Shown here one piece after another: positions 1-8,100 of a stretch of 32,206 nucleotides of DNA (the first letter of the stretch is position 1; each line of letters begins with the position of its first letter). A model generated the notes under the pieces. It made no database searches. It worked only from the letters and a program-made list of their open reading frames with translations, and had not been told where the DNA came from. The translations under genes were made by a program, and so were the position numbers. The stretch is taken from the NCBI GenBank assembly GCA_913775525.1, contig CAJYLH010000021.1:1-32206 (forward strand). The letters are read 5' to 3'. The stretch comes from an uncultured Chryseobacterium sp. Lineage in GTDB: Bacteria; Bacteroidota; Bacteroidia; Flavobacteriales; Weeksellaceae.

Positions 1-2
1 AA

Positions 3-308
3 GTTGACGGTGCCTCTACCAACAAATCTGCTTACGATGCAGGAAGCAGCACAACCATCGATTACAGCAGGAGCAACCTGGCCTACACTTCAGCTTCGGC
101 AGGGAACTTTACCCTTCAGAATATCAAGGATGGCGGAACCTATACGTTAAGCGTCAGAGGGAACACTTCCGGGACGTCCGCATTTACAGCTACCGGCTTT
201 ACGTTCAGATATGTAAACAACAATGCAAGCATAGCCAATACCCATACTTTATACACTTTTGTTGTCATAGGGACTATCGTATATGTATATTGTGTAAGAG
301 GACTTTAA
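3..308 (+). CDS. C-terminal part of a fibre-like or collagen-like surface protein (5' end outside window)
   Basis: An open frame enters from the left edge and gives 101 residues before a TAA. It is rich in Ser, Thr, Asn and Gly with alternating hydrophobic residues (for example NFTLQNIKDGGTYTLSVRG), as in beta-rich surface or tail-fibre proteins. The end is hydrophobic (FVVIGTIVYVYCVRGL), a C-terminus I associate with Bacteroidota fibre-like or collagen-like proteins. There is no type IX sorting tail. It ends 10 bases before the next gene. No catalytic motif is visible, so the function is not assigned; the family comparison is from memory and tentative. Confidence 0.6.
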   Translation, partial: VDGASTNKSAYDAGSSTTIDYSRSNLAYTSASAGNFTLQNIKDGGTYTLSVRGNTSGTSAFTATGFTFRYVNNNASIANTHTLYTFVVIGTIVYVYCVRGL

Positions 309-318
309 TTCAATAGGA

Positions 319-1671
319 ATGAAAAATACAACAGTACATATACTAATAACAGGCTTCTTTCTAATATTAGGTTTTACCGGAGCCAATGCGCAGATGCCGG
401 GAAGCCCTGCCATACCACTGAAAGAAATGAGAAACCTATATGGGGGAAGCAACAACGATCAATTTTTTGACATGCTTCCGACCTCCGATGGCGGATATCT
501 TATTTGTGGCATTGCGAGCTCTTCAGACGGGGATGTCATCGGAAATCATGGAGGCTCTGATGGTTGGTTGGTGAAGATCCGGAGCACAGGAGATATAGAA
601 TGGCAGAAAACCTATGGCGGGACGGGTGATGAAGATTTTCGTAATTTTATTCAGACCCCTGATGGAGGATATATCTTATGCGGCGCTACCCGGTCTTTGA
701 ATGGGGATGTTACAGGCAACCACGGAGGGGTTGATGGCTGGGTGGTTAAGGTCAGCAGTACGGGAACTTTAGAATGGCAGAAGGCCTATGGAGGGACAGG
801 TAATGATAACTTCCGTAGAATATTGACTACGTCTGATGGCGGATACCTCCTCGTCGGGGCTTCCTTTTCTTCCAACGGGGATGTCACTACGAACCAGGGA
901 GGAAGCGATGCCTGGGTAGTTAAAATAAGCAATACAGGAACCCTGCAGTGGCAAAAAACATATGGGGGTACAGCTAATGACAACTTTATGAATGCTTCCC
1001 AAACCTCCGATGGCGGATATCTCCTGTCTGGTAATGCCGCCAATTCCAGCGGGGATATCACGGGAAATCACGGAGACCTCGATGGCTGGGTTGTCAAGAT
1101 CAACAGTACAGGGGCTTTGCAGTGGCAGAAAACATATGGTGGTACACAGATTGATGTATTCCGTGACATGGTTGCAACCCCCGATGGAGGATACCTTATG
1201 TCCGGAAATACCGCTTCTTCCGATGGGGATGTCACAGGGAACCACGGCGATGTCGATGGCTGGTTGGTTAAGATCGGAAATACAGGAATCCTGGAATGGC
1301 AGAAAACCTACGGAGGAAGCCTTGCTGAACTGTTCTACAGCCTGGTCCCGGCCTCTGATGGAGGATATGTTGCGTTGGGGCATACCAGGTCTTCCGACGG
1401 GGATGTCACGGTAAACTATGGAGATGCAGATTTGTGGGCAGTCAAGGTCAGTAATACAGGAATTTTGCAATGGCAAAAAAGCTATGGAGGTACCGGTGCG
1501 GATTTTTCTTTTTCTATAAAAAATGTTAACGGAGGATACTGCATCATGGGGTATAGCGCATCTAATGATACCGATGTGGCAGGGCCTAATCACGGATCTA
1601 ATGATGGTATAATTTTTAAGCTGGACTCTAACGGGAATATTCAGGGCTTTTATGATGATACTTCCCTGTAG
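319..1671 (+). CDS. Secreted protein of seven 58-residue repeats, probable beta-propeller
   Basis: 450 residues. The N-terminus is a clear signal peptide (MKNTTVHILITGFFLILGF then TGANAQ), so the product is exported. The rest is seven tandem repeats with a YGG landmark at residues 41, 99, 157, 215, 273, 331 and 389, an exact 58-residue period. The consensus runs WQKTYGGTGND-F, then SDGGYLL-G, SSDGDVTGNHG, DGWVVKI and NTGTLQ. Seven repeats of this size with DGG and W landmarks suggest a seven-bladed beta-propeller (inference). Similar repeats occur in Bacteroidota proteins that end in a type IX secretion tail, but this one stops right after the last repeat (GNIQGFYDDTSL) without such a tail. 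It may stay periplasmic or leave by another route. No enzymatic residues are evident; binding or adhesion is only a guess. Confidence 0.85.
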   Translation: MKNTTVHILITGFFLILGFTGANAQMPGSPAIPLKEMRNLYGGSNNDQFFDMLPTSDGGYLICGIASSSDGDVIGNHGGSDGWLVKIRSTGDIEWQKTYGGTGDEDFRNFIQTPDGGYILCGATRSLNGDVTGNHGGVDGWVVKVSSTGTLEWQKAYGGTGNDNFRRILTTSDGGYLLVGASFSSNGDVTTNQGGSDAWVVKISNTGTLQWQKTYGGTANDNFMNASQTSDGGYLLSGNAANSSGDITGNHGDLDGWVVKINSTGALQWQKTYGGTQIDVFRDMVATPDGGYLMSGNTASSDGDVTGNHGDVDGWLVKIGNTGILEWQKTYGGSLAELFYSLVPASDGGYVALGHTRSSDGDVTVNYGDADLWAVKVSNTGILQWQKSYGGTGADFSFSIKNVNGGYCIMGYSASNDTDVAGPNHGSNDGIIFKLDSNGNIQGFYDDTSL

Positions 1672-1741
1672 GCTGTCCTGAGGACAATCCTGTGTGATGC
1701 AGGCATCCGTCTTGAGCCCCGTTTATCACCATATAAATTAC

Positions 1742-2114
1742 ATGGATTTCAGGAATATCCATATCGGAAGCCTGGTTGAAAAGAAAGTTTCAGAAAGCGG
1801 GATAGAAGTATCCCGCATCTGTAACTTCATCGGCCGTACGGAAAAATAGACCATCACCATCTATCAGGCTTCATCCCAGGATGCAGATGTCCTGTTCCGA
1901 TAGAGCAGACTCCTGGAATATGATTTTTTCAGGCTCTGCACACAGCATATAATCCTCTATGCGCCACCTTCTTCAAATGCCTGTCTTCAGGAAGAATATC
2001 TAGACCAGGGAAATCATCGATTTCATCCTGGAACTGATCATAGCCGGACAGAAAATAAAACCTGAAATCATGCAGCAGTGCAGGATCCCTAAACGTCTCT
2101 CTATTGATACATAA
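1742..2114 (+). pseudogene. Decayed small HTH (transposase-like) gene, partner of the next gene
   Basis: Translation from the ATG at 1742 gives MDFRNIHIGSLVEKK, then a TAG at 1847-1849. The same frame continues with recognisable sequence (LLEYDFFRLCTQHIILYAPP) interrupted by a second in-frame TAG near 1898. Near 1995-2010 the reading shifts by one base, and the new frame reads EIIDFILELIIAGQKIKPEI and CRIPK before TAA at 2112. From memory, intact Chryseobacterium proteins have this order: an IHIG-L start, SRICNF, a W/SKLLEYDFFRLYSQHLILYAPP block and a C-terminal HTH ending IPKTTLYKWISKY. Here the HTH end is lost. Two stops plus a frameshift make this a remnant. It lies directly upstream of its usual type of partner at 2142. 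Confidence 0.75.
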
Positions 2115-2141
2115 ACAAGGAGAACAAAATAATAGAAACAT

Positions 2142-2468
2142 ATGAATAACAATACAACCCCTAACTATAAAAGGATCTATATGGATATGATAGCGATGAA
2201 ATATCCTGAAAAAGCTCCCCTCTGCAACCATATCCTTAACAAAAAGACCATGGAGATCATGGATATCATTCTGCTGGATAAGATCATTTGCGGGAAAAAG
2301 CATGAAACCGACTTGCATTTTGACCAGAAGCTCAAATCCTATGATAAAAAAACCATTTTCGAGATCCTGGATTACCAGAAAAAGAACCGGCTGAACAACA
2401 GCCAGCTGGCAAAGCATTTTAAGCTCAGCCGCAACACGGTAGCGAAATGGAAGAAACTGTTTTTGTAA
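2142..2468 (+). CDS. Small HTH DNA-binding protein (transposase-like)
   Basis: 108 residues, basic and Lys-rich. The C-terminus is a helix-turn-helix: EILDYQKKNRLNNSQLAKHF followed by KLSRNTVAKWKKLFL, where SQLAKHFKLSRNTVAKWKK matches the turn and recognition helix of Trp-repressor/transposase-type HTH units. The N-terminal part (PNYKRIYMDMIAMKYPEKA) is a helical region seen in small Chryseobacterium HTH proteins, which I recall as usually paired with the gene whose remains lie just upstream. No DDE or other nuclease residues are present, so it is a DNA binder or orphan transposase subunit, not a working transposase alone. The exact role is unknown. Confidence 0.7.
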   Translation: MNNNTTPNYKRIYMDMIAMKYPEKAPLCNHILNKKTMEIMDIILLDKIICGKKHETDLHFDQKLKSYDKKTIFEILDYQKKNRLNNSQLAKHFKLSRNTVAKWKKLFL

Positions 2469-2487
2469 ACGGATCCTATGATAGTCT

Positions 2488-2814
2488 ATGATTATGAAAA
2501 CACTGAAGGAAAACCTTCAATTTATTTTGCATCCCCGTTTTGATAGCCATATATGGAAAACCCGCCCGGACCTGCGGAAATATTATCTTAAAGATCTGGT
2601 GAAAGATCCGGAATTACTGGGTAAAAAGCATGCGGAAATAGAATTCATGTTCGGGCCAGATGAATCGAGTAAAAGGCTTTCAGAACGCTGGATGTACAGT
2701 GTCGGACGTATCGATAACCGAAAATATTATCTGGTGTTTGCTTTTAATGAAGATCAGACTGCCGATGTTTATTATACTTATAAAAACATCTATAAAATGG
2801 GGTATTCAAGGTGA
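2488..2814 (+). CDS. Small unknown protein, possible BamE-like fold
   Basis: 108 residues (106 if the in-frame ATG at 2494 is used). It begins 19 bases after the HTH gene on the same strand. The middle (LLGKKHAEIEFMFGPDESS, then WMYSVG, then YYLVFAFNEDQTADVYYTYK) follows the order GK-xx-(D/E)-(V/I)-xxx-(F/L)-G-x-P/D, W-x-Y-x-(L/V)-G and beta-strand of the short SmpA/BamE-like fold used in outer-membrane lipoproteins. There is no lipobox or signal peptide here, so if the fold is right this is a cytoplasmic or stand-alone version. Fold assignment is inference from pattern only; function is unknown. Confidence 0.6.
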   Translation: MIMKTLKENLQFILHPRFDSHIWKTRPDLRKYYLKDLVKDPELLGKKHAEIEFMFGPDESSKRLSERWMYSVGRIDNRKYYLVFAFNEDQTADVYYTYKNIYKMGYSR

Positions 2815-2956
2815 AATTATACATTGTTAAACAAAACTTAATGAACATTAATGATTTAATTGAGATTCTGTTCAAAATTGGCCCATTTTATGCTAAATCA
2901 ATCATAAGCAGGTCAAACACTGCATAAAGACACTAACACTAAAAAATATATTGATT

Positions 2957-3118
2957 ATGAGCACTTCTACACAATGGGACAACCCTACCCACGTTAATAA
3001 AGAGATCGAACGTCAGAAAGCACTGGCAGTGCTTGAAAAAGCTAAAATGCTGAACAGGAAAGTGGTTTTCCTGCCTAAAGGAGCCTCCGGAAGCCTGAAG
3101 CAGAACTCTTTATTCTGA
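2957..3118 (+). CDS. 53-residue unknown protein
   Basis: A short frame starts at ATG 2957 (MSTSTQWDNPTHVNKEIERQ) and stops at TGA 3116-3118. It is charged and predicted helical in the middle (KALAVLEKAKMLNRK), followed by VVFLPKGASGSLKQNSLF. Three things support a real gene: it begins about 140 bases past the previous gene with its own leader, amino acid usage is normal, and a clean intrinsic terminator begins 22 bases after the stop. It has no signal peptide or membrane segment. I do not recognise the family. It may act as a small cytoplasmic or DNA-associated factor, but nothing in the sequence shows this. Confidence 0.55.
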   Translation: MSTSTQWDNPTHVNKEIERQKALAVLEKAKMLNRKVVFLPKGASGSLKQNSLF

Positions 3119-3140
3119 TTCTATACGCATATCATCTTGC

Positions 3141-3164
3141 AGCTACTTTTGAGTAGCTTTTTTT
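3141..3164 (+). terminator. Intrinsic terminator
   Basis: A perfect 6-bp stem AGCTAC/GTAGCT with a TTTTGA loop is followed by seven T. It closes the transcript of the 53-residue protein gene. Confidence 0.8.
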
Positions 3165-3319
3165 ATGTAAAAGATTAAGGAGGTTAATAAGTAAAGAGAT
3201 TGAGAGATGAGGAGATTAGTCTTCAGAACGCTTCATCCTGATGTACAAAGCCAATCTTGTGATATACCGATAATTTTAAGGCACAATTTCGATGATTAGC
3301 CTGAAATTAAAATTTAATC

Positions 3320-3352
3320 ATAATTAATTATTGTTTTACGATAATTAATTAT
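3320..3352. promoter_or_regulatory. Twin palindromic operator at the DUF2975/HTH promoter
   Basis: Two identical perfect 12-bp palindromes, ATAATTAATTAT, lie at 3320-3331 and 3341-3352. Their centres are exactly 21 bp apart, two helical turns, so bound dimers would sit on the same DNA face. The pair flanks the -33 region and touches the -7 element. The natural ligand is the HTH protein encoded at 3895 (autorepression), which is inference. Confidence 0.6.
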
Positions 3353-3359
3353 ATATTTG
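3331..3359 (+). promoter_or_regulatory. Bacteroidota-type promoter for the DUF2975/HTH operon
   Basis: TTG at 3331-3333 and TATATTTG at 3352-3359 are separated by 18 bp, fitting the TTTG/TAnnTTTG promoters of Bacteroidota. The element ends 18 bases before the ATG at 3378. That rules out an ATG-type start further upstream and implies a very short leader. Confidence 0.7.
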
Positions 3360-3377
3360 CAGGGTAATACTTATCTG

Positions 3378-3893
3378 ATGAACCAGACCAAAATTATTTC
3401 CAGGATCCTTTATTACCTGTGTATGCTGCTATCGGCGGGATATGTGCTGATATTCCTGTATTCTGCTGTATGCCTGCTGACCGGTTTTGCAGTACATTCT
3501 TATGATCATAACCGGTATCTGCAAATTGGAGATCCTCTTGCAGGACATCCATGGTTAACTGTTGAAAATAACCCTGCCTACATTCTGTTTTCTTTCTTAA
3601 CTGTTTTGTTGGCATACGGGATATTTTTCGCGCTGTCGGCCGGGGTATTCAGGGTGTTCTTCCAACAGAAACTGTTCACGCAAAAGAATATCGCTGTTCT
3701 GAAAAAATTCTACCTGTACAACATCTTTTTCCCGCTGCCTGCCGCGCTGGTTGCCGCCAGGTTTGTGGAAGTAGAGCATGTGATCTGGGGACTGGTGTTC
3801 ATCCATTTCATGCTGGGGATTTTTTGTCTCTTTCTGGCCAATATTTTCAGTCAGGGACTCCATTTACAAAACGAACAAGATCTATTTATATAA
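3378..3893 (+). CDS. DUF2975 membrane protein
   Basis: 171 residues from the ATG at 3378 (MNQTKIISRILYYLCML); that start is chosen because the promoter ends at 3359. Four hydrophobic segments are visible: LYYLCMLLSAGYVLIFLYSAV; NPAYILFSFLTVLLAYGIFFAL; the stretch around FYLYNIFFPLPAALVAA; and VIWGLVFIHFMLGIFCLFLA. The layout, with a polar loop after segment 1 and a VFRVFFQQKLFTQKNIAVLK loop between segments 2 and 3, is that of DUF2975 proteins. It is followed after one base by a YozG-type HTH gene, the standard partner of this family. The pair probably works as a membrane-linked regulator, with the membrane protein influencing the HTH repressor; the signal is unknown. Confidence 0.85.
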   Translation: MNQTKIISRILYYLCMLLSAGYVLIFLYSAVCLLTGFAVHSYDHNRYLQIGDPLAGHPWLTVENNPAYILFSFLTVLLAYGIFFALSAGVFRVFFQQKLFTQKNIAVLKKFYLYNIFFPLPAALVAARFVEVEHVIWGLVFIHFMLGIFCLFLANIFSQGLHLQNEQDLFI

Positions 3894-3894
3894 G

Positions 3895-4098
3895 ATGCCG
3901 ATTATAGTCAATCTGGACGTGATGCTTGCCAGGAGAAAAATGCAGAGTAAGGAGCTGGCGGAAAAGCTGGGCATCACCCCTGTTAATCTTTCCATCCTGA
4001 AAACCGGAAAAGCAAAAGGGGTCCGTTTCGATACCCTGGAAGCGATCTGCAAAATCCTGGATTGCCAGCCGGGCGATATTCTCGAGTACCGGGAATAA
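3895..4098 (+). CDS. Small Cro/CI-type HTH regulator (YozG-like)
   Basis: 67 residues, essentially only a DNA-binding domain: MLARRKMQSKELAEKLGITP then NLSILKTGKAKGVRFDTLEAICKILDCQPGDILEY. The five-helix XRE pattern, ending in the usual CQPGDIL-Y motif, is complete. It starts one base after the stop of the DUF2975 gene, so the two are translationally coupled. It is the likely binder of the twin ATAATTAATTAT palindromes at 3320-3352, giving negative feedback on its own operon (inference). It has no dimerisation or ligand domain of its own, consistent with dependence on the membrane partner. Confidence 0.88.
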   Translation: MPIIVNLDVMLARRKMQSKELAEKLGITPVNLSILKTGKAKGVRFDTLEAICKILDCQPGDILEYRE

Positions 4099-4110
4099 TG
4101 CTGTAAGGAA

Positions 4111-4131
4111 GCAGGTCCAGACCTGCGTTTT
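4111..4131 (+). terminator. Probable intrinsic terminator
   Basis: GCAGGT/ACCTGC stem with a four-base loop and then GTTTT, 12 bases after the HTH stop. The T tail is short, so termination may be partial. Confidence 0.5.
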
Positions 4132-4241
4132 CGGCAATTCTATTATTCAGACTTATGTGGCGGCTTTCCGGAGCGGCCGTCACCTCTGTATACTTTTTTT
4201 AACGGTTATCTGAAGCAGCGGAAACGCGGCCAGGATACGTA

Positions 4242-5126
4242 ATGCCTAAAACCAAGACAATGAATCAATTAAAAATCAGCCATCTCACCGTTACATACAG
4301 CAACGGTTTCCATGCCGTCAACGATCTGTCACTGGAGATCGGAAACGGAATGTTCGGGCTTTTGGGACCAAATGGTGCCGGAAAGTCTTCGCTTATGAAA
4401 ACACTGGCAGGCCTGCAGAAATGCAGTTCGGGCACCATGATGATGAACGGGACCGATATCTCGGAAAATCCGGATTTTATGAAGCAGAACCTAGGCTTCC
4501 TGCCGCAGGATTTCGGGGTGTATCCTAAAGTTTCCGCAGAAGATCTCCTGCATCATATTGCCTTACTGAAAGGAATCAGCAATGCCTCCCAACGTCATGA
4601 GCAGGTGGATAGCCTTCTTGAGAAAGTTAACCTCACCGGTTTCAGGAAAAAAGAGGTCCGGACCTTTTCAGGTGGAATGCGGCAGCGGTTCGGCATTGCC
4701 CAGGCATTGCTCGGAAATCCGAAGATTGTTATTGTGGACGAACCTACCGCAGGCCTGGACCCCGGAGAGCGGAACCGGTTCAACACCCTGCTGAATACCA
4801 TCAGCAAAGAGGTAATAATCATCCTTTCCACCCATCTGGTAGAAGATGTGAGGAACCTGTGTTCCGAAATGGCTGTTATGGACCGTGGCCGGATCCTAAC
4901 CGCAGGAAAACCTGAAGAGCTTATTGCCGGACTGGATGGAAAGATATGGGCAAAATCTTTTGTACAGGAAGAACCGGAAACTGCCGGATGCCAGGTCATC
5001 AGCCGTCAGCTGATCAACAGAGAGCTATACCTTACCGTCTTTTCGGAAGATCAGCCTGAAGGATTCCATGCTGTAACGCCTCAGCTGGAACACGTTTATT
5101 TCAAAACACTCTCCCAAAACATATAG
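4242..5126 (+). CDS. ABC transporter ATP-binding protein
   Basis: 294 residues; an ATG at 4260 (MNQLKISHLTVTYS) is an equally plausible start and removes a poorly conserved 6-residue extension. All ABC ATPase motifs are intact: Walker A GPNGAGKSS (42-50), Q-loop Gln at 89 (FLPQDFG), signature SGGMR (143-147), Walker B IVIVDEP (162-168), D-loop GLD (171-173) and H-loop His198 (STHLVED). The C-terminal 90 residues form the regulatory tail seen in ABC-2 exporters of the CcmA type. The stop is two bases before the start of the permease-peptidase gene, so this is the motor of that transporter, in the cytoplasm at the inner membrane. The substrate is not known. Confidence 0.92.
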   Translation: MPKTKTMNQLKISHLTVTYSNGFHAVNDLSLEIGNGMFGLLGPNGAGKSSLMKTLAGLQKCSSGTMMMNGTDISENPDFMKQNLGFLPQDFGVYPKVSAEDLLHHIALLKGISNASQRHEQVDSLLEKVNLTGFRKKEVRTFSGGMRQRFGIAQALLGNPKIVIVDEPTAGLDPGERNRFNTLLNTISKEVIIILSTHLVEDVRNLCSEMAVMDRGRILTAGKPEELIAGLDGKIWAKSFVQEEPETAGCQVISRQLINRELYLTVFSEDQPEGFHAVTPQLEHVYFKTLSQNI

Positions 5127-5128
5127 TA

Positions 5129-8100
5129 ATGAATACCTTGCTGTCCTTCGAAATCCAGCGCCTCATCAGGCATTGGTCAGTCTATCTTTTGGCTGTATTA
5201 CTGGTTCTTGCAGGCATATTCTGCGGCATTCGGTTTAATCTTTCAGCAGGAAAGGGGATTTACCTCAATTCTCCGTACAGCATCGGATTCCTGACCGGGA
5301 TGCTGAGCCTGTCGGTAATTTTTATGGGCATGATCTATTCAGGCAGGATCCTGTTCAAAGACTGGGATTCCGGCTTTGATATCCTGATGTTTTCCTATCC
5401 TTTCTCCCGGAGATCTTATCTGGCAGGGAAATTCCTGAGCTATTTTCTACAGACCTTTTTTAGTTTTATACTATTGGTCCTGGGAATGGCAATCGGTCAC
5501 CAGCTGCGTTCAGGCAGTGAAATGCAACCCTGCTTCCATTTCTGGCATTACCTGTATCCGTTGCTGATCTTCGGGGCGGTGAATACATTCCTGGTTTGCA
5601 GCATGCTGTTTTACATCGCGATGGTATTCCGGAAAAAACTGCTGGTCATTGTCGGGGGGCTCCTGTTGTACGTGGTATATATGGTGCTGCTCGTCTTCTC
5701 CAATGCTCCGTTTATGTCAGGAAGCCTGCCGCAGTCTGAATGGGCACAGCAAATATCTGCTCTGGCAGATCCTTTCGGACTGTCCGCCTATTTTTACCGG
5801 TCAGCTTCATGGTCTGTGTTGCAGAGGAATACATCAGTAGTTTCCTGTTCGGGTTTCTTACTGGCTAACCGAATGCTGTACAGTGCTCTCTCAGCAGTTT
5901 TTCTGATGCTGGCATTCCGGCAGTTTTCCTTTTCCTTTACGGTTTTTACAAAGAAAAAAGATCAGTTTCCGGCAGAGGACTTTCCCCATCACCTTACAGG
6001 AGAATACACATCCGTACTGCCGTCTTTCGGAATGGTTTCCGCTCTGAAGTCTGTCGGATCACTGGCGCGGATAGACCTTACTTACCTTTTTAAAAGCGTA
6101 GCCTGGGTAGCGGTAACAGTATTGCTCGTGTTTTACATAGGAATGGAGATGTATGCAGGAATTGATCAGGGCGTCCGCATTCCACAGCAGTATGCCGGTT
6201 CCGGACTGCTGTCGGCTGTAATCCTTAAGAATTTTTATACGTTAGCATTGTTGTTAGTGGCTTATTTTGTCAATGACCTGTATTGGAGAAGTTCTTTGTC
6301 AGGATTCAGCGTCATTGAGAAGTCTGCATTCTTTGCAAAAAATAAAATCTATGGGCACTGGCTCTCTATAAGCTTGCTGTTGTTCTTTTTTACTGCTGTC
6401 CTCATTCTTGAAGCACTGGTATTCCAGACCGTCTTCGGTTACCTGAAAATAAGATGGACCGCGTACGCCGGAGTCATCCTCTTTAACACAATGCCGCTGA
6501 TCCTGTTTTCCGGATTGGTCCTGCTCATCAATAACAGGATCAGCAACCGGTTTCTGGCACTGGGGATATCCGTAGTGGCTGTGGGAGTGTTGACCGGCCC
6601 TGTTTCAAAAATGCTGATTCCTTTTCCGGTACTCAGGATATTTTCAGATTATAAAGGTGTCTATAGTGATTTTAACGGGTACGGAACTTATGCCAGGGCA
6701 TTTGCACAGCGATTGATCTTTGGTGGTTCTCTCATCATGATACTGGTGATGGTCAACCGGTGGATCGTAACCCGGAAAATACATGTAAGGCATTCAATCA
6801 TCGGAATGCTGGTCCTGGCTGCCGGCATTTTCAGTGCGGTCGGTTTCATGCAAGGGTATATTCCTAAAGATAAGGATGAGGATATCCGCATGGCTGTTGC
6901 GTATGAAAAACAGTACAGTAAGTACAGGTCTATCCCTCAGCCGGATATTGCAAAAGTCCGTACGGAGATCATGCTGTATCCTTCTTCAGGAGCATACAGG
7001 GTTCATGGAACATATACCCTGATCAATCACAGCCGGCACCCGATCAGCAGCATCCTGGTTAATTTTCATCCCGATCTCACATTAGAATCGGCAGTATTGA
7101 AAATGCAGGGGGAAGCCGTTACAATCAGTTTAAAAACCACTGCCGTTCATCTTAAAAAGCCTTTACTTCCGGGAGATGCGGCATTTCTTGACTTCGATAT
7201 TGCCTATCAGTCGGTAGCCGTGAATGGGTATGATCCTTTCAATGCTATTCTGAGTAACGGTTCCTTCATGCGGATCAGCAGGTATTATCCGGTCATCGGA
7301 TATCAGGAAAGCTATGAAGTCACAGATGATGACCAACGCAGGAAATACGGATTGGAAAAATATCCCGGAATTAAAAAACTTAACGCACCCCAAATATTCA
7401 GGAAAGACTTTATTGATCTTGATATGCTGGTCTCTACAGAAGCTGGACAGACCGCTGTTGGCACCGGAGATCCGGTAAGGAGTTTCAGAAAAAACGGCAG
7501 GAACTGTTTTGAATACCATGCTGCCGGCATACCCTTCCGTTTTGCTGTTTCTTCTGCTAAATATTGTATTAAAGAAGCTATACATAACAGAATCCTTATC
7601 CGGATCCTGTACCATCCGGACCATGGTGAAAATGTACAGCGCCTGATTGAAAATGCCTGGCTTACTTTAGACTATTGTTCTGAAAACTTCGGGCGCTATC
7701 CTTTCAAAAGCATCAGCTTTGCAGAAGTATCCTCCTTTACGGAAGGATTTGCCGCCACAGCTTACCCCTCAGTAATCTTTATGCCTGAAAATAAGCTGTT
7801 CCATACCCGGATCCTCGCGGGACGTGGCCAGGATGTCATCAATGAGCTGGCCGGTCACGAGCTTTCCCATCTCTGGTGGGGGAACGGTTCGGTAGATCCC
7901 GATGATCGTGAAGGATCAGCCATGCTGACGGAAACACTAGCCATGTATACCGAAATGATGCTGTATAAAAAAATGTACGGAGAGGCTCAAATGATGGAGA
8001 AAGTAAAGATGCATGAACAGATTTACAACCGTGGAAAAAGCCTTTCCGGTGATGAGCCTCTGGCTAAGGTAAGTCCGGACCATGATTATATTGCCTATTC

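Noticed and set aside
769-1593. Long minus-strand open frame opposite the repeat protein
   Set aside because: It exists because the repeated plus-strand codons leave few stops on the other strand. The plus frame has a signal peptide and clean protein repeats; the minus translation has no recognisable domain.
1929-2417. Minus-strand open frame of 162 codons
   Set aside because: It spans the pseudogene end and the intact HTH gene antisense. The plus-strand reading gives a convincing HTH motif, the minus one does not.
3357-3377. Upstream in-frame start for the DUF2975 gene
   Set aside because: It overlaps the TATATTTG promoter box. The ATG at 3378 starts where similarity to the family begins.
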